64,000 nucleotides of DNA from the NCBI RefSeq assembly GCF_032854445.1, contig NC_088304.1, forward strand, positions 33,908,810-33,972,809, given 5' to 3'. The translations under genes were made by a program, and so were the position numbers. A model generated the notes under the pieces. It saw only the letters and a program-made list of their open reading frames with translations, searched no databases and was not told the origin of the DNA. Positions 55,094 through 64,000 of the stretch are shown here, piece after piece. Source of the stretch: Liolophura sinensis. Its lineage: Eukaryota > Mollusca > Polyplacophora > Chitonida > Chitonidae. Within the stretch, counting starts at the first letter, position 1. Each line of letters begins with the position of its first letter.

Positions 55094-55340
55094 TTGTACG
55101 ACGGTGACTATCATTATGGTGGGAGGACACCGAGCAGAGGCCGAGAGAAACCCACGACCACCCACAGGTCGCTAGTAGGCCTTCCAACGTACGATCGGAC
55201 AGGAGATCAGCATCAGCTAGACTTGAACACAAAGCAAACCGCGCATTGATGAGAGACTTCTGAGTCTTCTGCAATTAATTAATTCTGTGCTGCAATTAAA
55301 CGGATTGAAATTAAAAGCCCTCGGCCACGGAGCCTCTTTG
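55094..55340 (-). mobile_element. SINE copy, minus strand, interrupted near the head
   Basis: GTACGACGGTGACTATCATT, GGTGGGAGGACACCGAGCAG, CCACGACCACCCACAGGTCG, then head pieces GATGAGAGACTTCTGAGTC and CTCGGCCACGGAGCC separated by about 50 bp of A/T-rich insertion. Confidence 0.85.
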
Positions 55341-55547
55341 ATTCATGACACAATAATTTATATAGTTTGTATATACAATCGCTAATTAGTTTTTCTGTGT
55401 AAAAATGGTGGTGATATTCTTTAATTCATACGGGAAATAAAGCTACAATATACAGTTACAGCAAACTGCAATTTCTGAGAAGGAAGCAACTACTGCCCAT
55501 GTAGAGCTTCTGATTTCGAGTTTAAGTTTAACGTGAAGATCCTGAAG

Positions 55548-55952
55548 AGCTGTAGGTGAAGCACTAACACGCCGCTCCACGTACATTGCTTCTCAGACTG
55601 AACTGCCCGGTTTCCTCCCACCATAATCCTGGCCGCCGTCATATAAGTGAGCAGGGCATAAAACACCAATCAAATACATAGCTGTAGGTGAAGCACTAAC
55701 ACGCCGCTCCAAGTACATTGCTTCTCAGACTGAACTGCCCGGTTTCCTCCCACCATAATCCTGGCCGCCGTCATATAAGTGAGCAGGGCATAAAACACCA
55801 ATCAAATACATAGCTGTAGGTGAAGCATTAACACGCCGCTCCAAGTACATTGCTTCTAAAACTGAACTGCCCGGTTTCCACCCACCATAATGCTGGCCGC
55901 TGTCGTATACGTGAAATATTCTTGAGTACGGCGTAAAACACCAATCAAATAA
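55548..55952 (+). repeat. SINE 3' fragment in 132-bp tandem triplicate
   Basis: AGCTGTAGGTGAAGCA starts at 55548, 55680 and 55812. Each 132-bp unit holds the SINE segment GCCCGGTTTCCTCCCACC through the tail AACACCAATCAAATA. Units 1 and 2 share a deletion (GTGAGCAGGGCATAAAAC); unit 3 keeps the full AAATATTCTTGAGTACGG and ends in AAATAAATAAAT. Confidence 0.93.
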
Positions 55953-55956
55953 ATAA

Positions 55957-55992
<36 letters not shown>
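55953..55992. repeat. (AT)n microsatellite
   Basis: Pure AT dinucleotides following the AAATAAAT tail of the SINE; such tails often seed microsatellites. Confidence 0.95.
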
Positions 55993-55994
<2 letters not shown>

Positions 55995-56219
55995 TGTTTT
56001 GTGGCTTTTAGTCAGGAGGCTCATTACGTATCAAGTGACGGTCGAAGGGTTAAGTGCTTCAAGCACATACACATTCTTCATTAAGGCGTTAAATGCCAAA
56101 TAAATTAAAAAATAGAATAAATAAACCTGGATCTATCCATCTGTAACAGCAGATATATGTATACCGTCACTGGCTCAATTGCTACCTTACTACCGGAGAT
56201 TTGTACTTAAAGCGAGCTT

Positions 56220-56325
56220 AGATGGTTTCCTTCACGCACTGCCGGGTTTCTTCGCCCCATGCACCTGATCCCTGTCGTATACTATGTTAGGTGAAATATT
56301 TTTGAGTACGGTGCATGTTTGTAAC
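56220..56325 (+). mobile_element. decayed SINE 3' fragment
   Basis: GGTTTCCTTCACGCACTGCC, CCCTGTCGTATACTATG, GTGAAATATTTTTGAGTACG. Confidence 0.75.
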
Positions 56326-56384
56326 ACTAATCTAACTATAAAAAAGTTTTCAAATGAAACTGAATAAATTTCCTCGTGTTTGAT

Positions 56385-56475
56385 TTCGTACTCAACGCCA
56401 TACTGAAGAATATTTCACCGCGACCAGCGTTATGGTGGAAGGAAATCGCGCAGAGCCCGTGGAAGAAAACAAATA
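56385..56475 (-). mobile_element. SINE 3' fragment
   Basis: CATACTGAAGAATATTTCAC, CGACCAGCGTTATGGTGGAA, GCGCAGAGCCCGTGG. Confidence 0.82.
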
Positions 56476-56889
56476 ATACAAAATAAATAAATAAACTCAC
56501 GGTGGTAATTAAACAGGACAACTCTATAGATACAGTGCATGAGATTCCCATTTGGGGTGGTGAGGCCCTAGAAGTAGGGCGGTACATGTTGAGCGCTGCG
56601 ATCGAAACCATTGGCTGGTGATCATCGAGGTAGAGAGTTCGAATCCATTCGACTCGCCAGAGGCTTTGAGTCGAGAGGTTAATTAGTTTTACTTTACGAG
56701 GTGCAGACATTAAATTCTTTCGTGCTTATATCGGGATTTCCCCAACCCCAAAACGTAAACCACAGCGTATAGGGCGTTGAAAATACCAACCAATTAAAAA
56801 CATAAAGAATCAAATCTTCAGTATCATTAGAAATATTAGTCATTCAATATCATTCAATACATCTGGCTGTTACAAAAATAGAAATGATA

Positions 56890-57235
56890 TAAATAACGGA
56901 GGAAGTAAAGCAACACACATAAAATGACTCATCCCTAAAATTATATTTTAAAATTTACCGGAAATTTAAACCACATGTACCCGGTATAAGAAGAGAACAC
57001 GGGCTTTTAAGTACAAAATTGTACTGTTTATACAATCATGTGTATGCCTGAACAGAGGGAGGTGTGTTAATGACTCTAGCATTAACGTTAAAGTTAAATT
57101 ATCTGTATTGACAAGGTGTCAAGTAAGAGATGTGAACTATAATATTCATAAGAAATTATGTATAATTTATTCGGCACTAGTTTTTTAAATATAAACACAG
57201 TTATGCATAGTGCCTCATTTTATCCCTTATCTTAG
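56890..57235. repeat. diverged ~350-bp direct duplication, copy 1
   Basis: AAATTATATTTTAAAATTTA, TATGCCTGAACAGAGGGAGG, and TGCCTCATTTTATCCCTTAT match 58795-59180 in order. Confidence 0.82.
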
Positions 57236-57836
57236 ATAATATTTAATGAGTTGGCCTACGCCATAACGTTTATAACGAGATAAACTTTATCGCAGTCCAA
57301 AAGATTAACCAGAGAAAAACCACCAAAGTGACATTGTATCATCGATTATCAAAGCTTACATTAAGTTAATGAGAACCAAAAGGATGAAGAAAGAGTCCGT
57401 ACATGGAAATAAAAACTCAGATCAGATATTCAGCATTATGAACAAGATCAAAACTGCCTACTACAGAATACAAGCATTTGGCTGCATTTAATGAATAGGC
57501 TAGAAAAATATTTTCAAATACTAGTAAATACTGTATTTCAACTAATGTTTAGAATTGTTTATTTGACGTATTTTGCTTCATTCTGATTGGTTGATCCGCC
57601 TTTTAGGATTACTCAACTTGTCAGATTTGATAAATTTCTTACCAGAAAAACTTCAGTGTTGGCATAAAAAAAATAATTGTATAGTTTTTGTGCTTCTAAA
57701 AGTGCTATTTTACATACCAATCATGGTGCGTAGGTTTAGTGAGATTTTCACTGACATTTTCATACAATTTTTTAATTGTTTACTTTCGCTTTCATGTTAA
57801 TACACGTGAAATGCATACATCTTATTATCTATTTAT
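57236..57836. other. nothing recognised
   Basis: Unique A/T-rich sequence between the first duplication copy and the SINE-tail minisatellite. Confidence 0.6.
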
Positions 57837-58038
57837 GATTGGTGTTGTGCGCCGAAATTAGCGTTGTACGCGGTAATTGGCGTTGTACATCGTAATTGGT
57901 GTTGTACGGCGTAACTGGTGTTGTACGCCATAATTGGTGGTGTATACCGTAATTGGTGTTGTGCATCGCAATTGTTGGATGTACGGCGTAATTGTTATTG
58001 TACGGCGTAACTAGTGTTGTACGCCGTAACTGGCGTTG
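57837..58038. repeat. 19-20-bp minisatellite derived from a SINE tail
   Basis: About ten units resembling GGTGTTGTACGCCGTAATT. The left edge reads TATTTATGATTGGTGTTGTG followed by CGCCG, matching the minus-strand 3' end of the window's SINE (TATTTGATTGGTGTTTTACG then CCGTA). Confidence 0.85.
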
Positions 58039-58794
58039 TAGAATGTGTCACTTTAAGACGGTGTTACAGTTTCATACCATCAATGCATGCAGCGAGAACA
58101 GAGGAGAACGTGGATTCTCTGTAATACACTGTCCTAGGCTGGGATTCAATCAATACCACATAACAAGTATATTAACTACTGTGTGACAATCGTACCCCCT
58201 AGATCTTTCTAAACCAGTTTATCTTCCGGTACTAAAATCTGGGCTTTCTCAAGCTGGATCCTGAAAGTTTAAAATATTCATTTTTCTGACTTGTTCATGA
58301 AATGGACCTTTAACAGATTTGTGGCATTAAAACAAGGAGGACAATAGTTTCTTTCTTTAAAGCTTTCTCCAATATTCCGTCTGTAAAATTACTACCAAAT
58401 TGCATTAAGTCAGCAAGACTGATATGTTGGATGTCGATATCTTTGTAAACAAAATGCAATATAGAATCATTTTCCTAATTCACAGTGATAAGCCCCGGTG
58501 AGCTTGTTTAAAGACCAAAACATAGCAACAAATTATTCAGTGTGACGCTAAACAACAATAGATGAATTGAATGAAAATGGTGCTGACAAATCCAGCGGTA
58601 AGTCCGACATTCATATACCAATCGTAAACCGTATACAGCGAGCCATACAAGTCTATACTCTCAAGTTCCATTCGCAAAGCCAACTTACTCCCAAAGGAAT
58701 GTGTACAAATAAAACACAAATAGTAAATATATAAAGTTAGTAACATGTGTGTTAGAAGCGATCATCAAAATATAGAGAATAGAAATTATATTAA
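58039..58794. other. nothing recognised
   Basis: Unique non-coding sequence between the SINE-tail minisatellite and the second duplication copy. Confidence 0.6.
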
Positions 58795-59180
58795 TAACAC
58801 TGCTCACAGATGGAGAAAGTATATGAACCCAGATTTACTCACCTGTAAAATTATATTTAAACGTGTACCGGAATTTTAAACCATGCGTACGCGGTTTAGG
58901 AAGCGAATATAGACTTTCAAAGTACAAGACTGTGCTATTTATATATTCCTGTATGCGCATGAACAGAGGGAGGTGCTAGTCATTAACGATAAATTTCAAA
59001 TTATCTATAGTGTATTTTTTTATATTGTCATCACCGTTATGAAAAATTATGACATGAGGGCAAACAAGAGATATGCTTTATAATATTCATTTGATATTAC
59101 GTATTTACACGGCAGTACTTTTTTAATACAAACACAGACTGTGTTATGCAAACTGTCTCATTTTATCGCTTATGGTCGTG
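58795..59180. repeat. diverged ~350-bp direct duplication, copy 2
   Basis: AAATTATATTTAAACGTGTA, TGCGCATGAACAGAGGGAGG and TGTCTCATTTTATCGCTTAT match 56890-57235, with one insertion near 59000-59050. Confidence 0.82.
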
Positions 59181-60319
59181 AGTTTCGCTCGGGCTCTGCT
59201 ATAAGTTTACGATATGTATTGTGGGTATTGCATCACGGCTGCCCGTTTATCTTTGATGTCACATAACAGCTTACTAGAACAAGCTTATCAGATCAGATTA
59301 TCTGTTTTTCCTCTTACATCATGCTGTATCGCTCCATTTATCGGGTGGCAATTAGATGATGCATACAGTTCATATGTACATGTCTAATATACATTTGATT
59401 TTATGTAGATTACACTTACGCTAATCAGAAATGTGTTTATTTCACATAATTACAGCTTATATACGCCCAGTTTGACCTACTTAAGTATAATGTCTGTGTT
59501 CTTCTGTCCCTTTGATCACCGAAACAGAACATCGCATGCGACACAAATAAATATATACTGAATCCAGGCTTTTCATATATGTTTCTTTTAATACTCATTT
59601 ATTTTGAATTGTTAAATTATAATGTCTTTGTTGATTAAATTGACATTAAATCACCAACAACGACTGCAATAACCAGAAGAAAATCGTCCAAGCAAACGTA
59701 ATGGGCCTAACACTACAAAGTAATACATCAGAATTGTTCATTTCTTTGGATTGGGCCGTTTTCAGCGTTATTTCGGTCATAAAACGACCCCTTGTGGCAG
59801 GATGCTCCCAATCTTTATAGTGACACATTTATAGTGCTGCCTAACTAGAACCACACAACTGTAGCCATTATATGCTTGACTCCCTGTCCAATAACAGTTC
59901 ATGTTTACTGAGAAAAGAGATATATTAAAACTTAGAGTCTTCCACATATGGCCAAAGTACAACGTCAGAACTGAATTGCTTGGCTATTTTTGGAAGAAAC
60001 TAAGATTTTTTGTCTTGTTCAAACTCCATTTCAAAACATCGGGGTCACGTAGGCCTATCACTTTACGCTGGGCACTCAGCTAGAGGGTACCAAGATAATC
60101 AACTTTTTTTTCATATTAAACATGTAAGTCTTTGATTTGCACTGCTTTGATCTGTACCGAAAAAAAAATTCGGTTTTTTTTCTAGATAAATACCAAAGTA
60201 TTTCATAAACAGATATTATATCGGTATTAGCACGCACTCGTTGCTCTTCTGGTTTTACTGCATCATATACTATACCGACCGTTTGTCAACAAAACAAAAA
60301 GCATAACTGTCTGGGGCAA
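59181..60319. other. nothing recognised
   Basis: A/T-rich sequence with several short open frames on both strands and no family match by eye. Confidence 0.55.
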
Positions 60320-60530
60320 ATGAGGCCCACTGAGGGTCTATCTGCCAACAGGTGTTATAATCATTACAAAGAGCAGAAAACACAGAGCTGTCTCGGACAC
60401 TTGAGGCTGCCAGAGGCCCTATCTGCCAACATGTGTTATAATCGCTTCAAAGAGCAGAAAAAACATACAACTTTGTGGGAAACTCGAGGCTCCCAGAAGA
60501 ACTGGCAACGGGAGCAGGTGAAGCGGTGAA
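60320..60530. repeat. imperfect ~90-bp tandem repeat, 2-2.5 copies
   Basis: CTATCTGCCAACAGGTGTTA and CAAAGAGCAGAAAACACA recur once, 89-90 bp downstream, as CTATCTGCCAACATGTGTTA and CAAAGAGCAGAAAAAACA. One + frame stays open through both (LSANRCYNHYKEQK and LSANMCYNRFKEQK), but no family is recognised. Confidence 0.7.
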
Positions 60531-60854
60531 TTTTTGGCATTTTCAACAAAGCAAAAAAAAAATTTTAATTAAAACAGCCAATCGACCCAACAATTACGTT
60601 AAAACCTTTCCCAATACGGACTTTGTAGGAACCTTATCTTCCATTATAATGACCATAACCGTTTTATTTCATTAACGGGGGATAAAATGGCCAAGTGAAA
60701 TACAGGTGACGGCAGATAAGTCTGCACGTTGAGTGTATAACTTCCTCCCCTGAATAGTTAACACCGTTTGTAAAGGTCAAGCACGATTCCAGTGCTTGGG
60801 TCCAGTTGGCGATTCCAGCGTAGCCTGTTGCTATTGTGGGCGCGTCCAGCATAG

Positions 60855-61125
60855 CCAATTACCAGTGGGAAGAGCCGAATCCTGGAGATTGCGATAACTA
60901 TGTTAATCCAGAAGGACGCTACCAGTACCTGCAGACCCCATGTTTGGGAATCAGACCAGTCCTTTCCGGCGAGACGTGGAGTTTCATCCGGAAGGGGAGG
61001 GCGAAGCCAGCCCTGGAGATTTCGTTCAACTGTTTATAAATGTTTGTATTTTCAGATATCGTTTTACTGTACCTGACCTTTTTCAACTGTTGAAACTGAA
61101 TATCTCTGACTTTGTTTACTTTCTC
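60855..61125 (+). other. possible broken exon, unrecognised
   Basis: Two frames look protein-like in succession: YQWEEPNPGDCDNYVNPEGR in one and FRRDVEFHPEGEGEASPGDF in another. The two share an internal DNA repeat (TCCTGGAGATTGCG and CCCTGGAGATTTCG), so the region may be a short tandem duplication rather than an exon. No family recognised. Confidence 0.2.
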
Positions 61126-62664
61126 TCCGCTCTTCTGGAACCTGTATGGTGAAAGGGGAACTTGCTTATGTATAAATTCAGTCGAGGAAGTGTCATAGCC
61201 AGCTCCGTTACACGGCCATTGTAATTGTATACAAACAGCTTAACGCCAATTCGTTGTTCCAAGAATATCGCCGATTTTAATGAACAAGCTTGAATCGTGG
61301 TACAGCAGTTGAACAAGACTTGAATCCGCATAAGTTGTGATCACATATAGCTCGGAAACATACGATTGACTGCAAAGAAAATAAACTTAAATCTGCATAA
61401 GATGCCTTCACTTAGTACGCGCTTTTGATATATGCCACAGAATGTAGGCGCCAGGCCGTCGTTACTGTTAACTGTACTTACTGTATAAAACTGATTACAT
61501 TTACGATATGTTGTAGTTGCAGTGCGATCTTTGGCGGAAAAGAACAGAGTTAATGAAATAATTATTTTCAATGAACATAGTTGTCTGTCGCGTGCAAATA
61601 TCACAGGCGAGGAGAGAACATATCTTTATATATACAGAATGTCAGTCATTTGAAATACCGTTTTGTAGACCATTACACTGCTTTCATAACGCACCATGGC
61701 TTGACCGCAAATTGTTGGACTCAATCAGATCGTATCTTATAAGCCTGGCTATTTCGTCCAATCACAGCAGATCTTACGCAGGCGCTCGGGTCGATCAGTG
61801 GCACATGTAACTTCAGTTCAATGGACGGCGTTGCTACCACAGCTGATGTAAGCTGACTTATTTTTATTATTTTTTAAGTAAAAATTTATACGCGCCATAA
61901 TTAATCCAAACAGTGCTCGCCAATCTGCGAATTACGCTTGCCATTCTGTGCCATTTGAGTTCAGCAGTGTACAATGTAGGCTAGTTACAACAGCGCAAAC
62001 TGTCAAAGTTGTTGTTGTGCTCTTTATTTTAGCAATGTTAGTGCATCACTTACTCATCCTCAGTATTTAATAAGTCCTACTTAGTAGTTGCAAACGTAAG
62101 GTTGGTGGTAGCTCTATGTGGCCAGGTTTGTGCAGAAATATACGTAAGCATTTACTTTCCCCGAACACTTTGGTTCTCAGTGTGCTGTCCTCAACACACT
62201 GGTGTTGTCCACAGTTAGCCCGAGACCTCTGTCTAAGAGTTGCTTATATATACTGGACCGCTAGCCATCCTTAGCCCGAGAGTTGTCATCGCTCGATTTC
62301 GGAATATTGCTTACAAAGAGCTACAATCATGTTCAATTCAAATGCATGCGTTTTAGGTTTGTCCTGAATACACATAAAGCACGGCTATTCTGAAAGATAA
62401 AATATTTACGCATATCTTGCCACAGGCGCTACTCGCCTTTACATCCCCACTCTCCTGTAAATCTTAGCCGAAGTCGAAAATATGGTTATGTTCAACAGGC
62501 CGCCACGCGCTGGCATGTTTTTAAAATCTGGGTTAGCGAGGCACACATGCGCAGCAGCGGATAACCTTTCCGTGATATCATATCTTGAAATTTACACTGA
62601 TACTAGAAGTCATCTATGCCTTCGATCAAACACGTGATAGAACATGGATAAAGATTTAATGTGA
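61126..62664. other. nothing recognised
   Basis: No gene or repeat identified. It could be upstream sequence for the helicase-like segment at 62.7 kb. Confidence 0.5.
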
Positions 62665-62829
62665 GCTATTTATTCAAGGGTTTATCAGAAGTATGACGTA
62701 CCAGATGTTTTGAAAATACCACAGATGGATGGAATCACGGCGATACTTTCCAATACAAGTGTATTTTGCCTTCTCCCAACTGGGTTTGAGAAAAGTTACT
62801 GTTTCATCCTCCCACTTATTTTGGCTGAG
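62665..62829 (+). pseudogene. RecQ-like DNA helicase N-terminal fragment, altered P-loop
   Basis: An open stretch reads QMDGITAILSNTSVFCLLPT then GFEKSYCFILPLILAE and ends at GAG before GTAGGT, a usable donor. The order Gln, AI-L, V-LPTG-GKS, LPL--L matches motif 0 and the Walker A (motif I) of RecQ-type ATP-dependent helicases, often found in molluscan genomes as multi-copy or transposon-related genes. The family pattern PTGFGKS is PTGFEKS here, with Glu replacing the Gly before the invariant Lys, which would be expected to impair ATP binding. No later helicase motif (DEAH box, QxxGRAGR) was found to 64000. It may be a decayed copy or the first exon of a gene continuing outside; the former seems likelier. 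Confidence 0.45.
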
Positions 62830-64000
62830 GTAGGTATGATTTTATCCATTATAATTTATACACACCTGAATAGTGGATATCCTCCCTTACCAAGCGGTAA
62901 TAAAAAATAAGGTCTTTTTTTTTCGTTTTACATGCCGTATCAACTTTCTTCTTTTCTGCATGTAGGGGCTCTTCCTGGCATTGACAAAATACTGCTAGTC
63001 TTTCTTTTTAATTCGGCGTATCCCCCACAATCCATCCTTCCGGAAATTGAAATTCTGACGACTTGCCAACTGTTGCTTTCAACAGCCAGTGGTAACAGTC
63101 AGGGTACGTGTTGTCTTTTCTGACGTACCTGCCACATCCTTTGGCAAAAAACTATCAAGGCCTTCATGCACCATAATGCCCATGGTACCCAATTTTGAAT
63201 GGAAAGGATGTCGAAGGTAACCCCTGTTTTTCATTGCTAAAAAAATAATTTTAATCTGACAGTTTGCACAAACTGTGAGGTCTGTCATTTTGCGCCATAG
63301 CCTTCTGTCAAATTCGAATCTCCTCAGTCACATGGCTTTGTGCCTGTCAGAACTGACAGCCAGCTCAAAACATAGTGAGGAATGAAAGGTCAACCATGAA
63401 TGCGCGTGGGCGGGTAGCAGTAACACGGTTTAGTAGGTCAAAATGTCAACGCGGCATGTGAGCGTAAGTCACAACTGTGAATTATCTTGGATTTACTGGC
63501 CGTAAAGGCTACAAAATATTGGAAACCTTGGCAGAGGAACAGAGGATGACTCGGTGAACATAGTTCATTGGAGTTTTGCCCTGTTAATGCATGTATTGGT
63601 ACGTTTTGCACGGATTTTTGTTGCGCGTAGTTTCTCCACGCTAGGCTATTTTTACATACCACTGTTTTAACCTGGATGACTCCTCGGCTGTGATCTATGC
63701 CTAACCCAATATTAAAAGGTCACAGCCGAGATCCTTGGCTAGTTCACAGTAGGCCCAGTGTATGATGTGGTTGCTCGTAATGCCTGTCCATTTCTGCAAC
63801 CGATGTATGTCATTTATGTGATATGCTACGTCTTGGAAGCATGCACTGCACCTTAATTCTATGTGTACATCACCTACTGACATCATCTGCCATTCATGCA
63901 CCATGTTTCAAATTTCAGTATAATCACTCGGAAGAACTTCTTTACATACATGTTAAATTTCTGTTTGTGCAACCCATCAAACCTACAGCCATTGCATATG
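62830..64000. other. nothing recognised
   Basis: Short frames only. A small inverted repeat (CTCGGCTGTGA at 63683 and TCACAGCCGAG at 63720) is visible. Confidence 0.5.

Overview
The window is animal nuclear DNA, most likely from a mollusc. It holds one complete intron-split gene for a clathrin-adaptor beta subunit, at least 25 copies or fragments of a tRNA-derived SINE of the type widespread in molluscs (3' consensus with CGCCGTACTCAAGAATATTT on the minus strand and an AAATAAATAAAT tail), many tandem arrays, and one 200-N assembly gap (19876-20075). The mollusc assignment rests on recognising the SINE and is an inference; I cannot name a species. No bacterial genes, operons, CRISPR arrays or rRNA are visible.

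Layout. 1-25.1 kb is gene-free and dominated by tandem repeats: a complex array at 3.78-5.87 kb, a 27-bp array at 11.46-12.07 kb, a ~48-bp array at 13.14-13.50 kb, a 40-bp array at 14.27-14.46 kb, a ~102-bp array with higher-order structure at 14.46-15.72 kb, a 42-bp array at 16.19-16.68 kb, a 92-bp array at 18.03-18.49 kb, a short-unit array at 20.29-20.46 kb and a very large 42-bp array at 20.53-25.10 kb. SINE copies are scattered between them. 25.1-31.5 kb is intergenic or 5' region with SINEs, a foldback and a long-terminal-inverted-repeat (MITE-like) element.

31.58-48.8 kb holds the AP-1/AP-2 beta adaptin gene on the plus strand. I could place 19 coding exons with GT/AG boundaries and matching phases; they join into an uninterrupted 933-936 residue reading frame with trunk, clathrin-box hinge and appendage. 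Its introns carry SINEs, a 52-bp minisatellite of about 35 copies, a near-perfect 96-bp palindrome and pieces of a dispersed repeat.

48.8-64 kb is again mostly repeats: a second repeat family ending in CACT repeats, several SINEs (one tandemly triplicated, one in inverted composite form), a foldback element, a minisatellite that appears to have grown from a SINE tail, a diverged 0.35-kb duplication, and near 62.7 kb a short open segment resembling the Walker-A region of a RecQ-type helicase with an altered P-loop.

The beta adaptin is the only gene I am sure of. The very long open frames at 20.5-25.1 kb result from repeat units that are multiples of three bases, and I do not regard them as genes.
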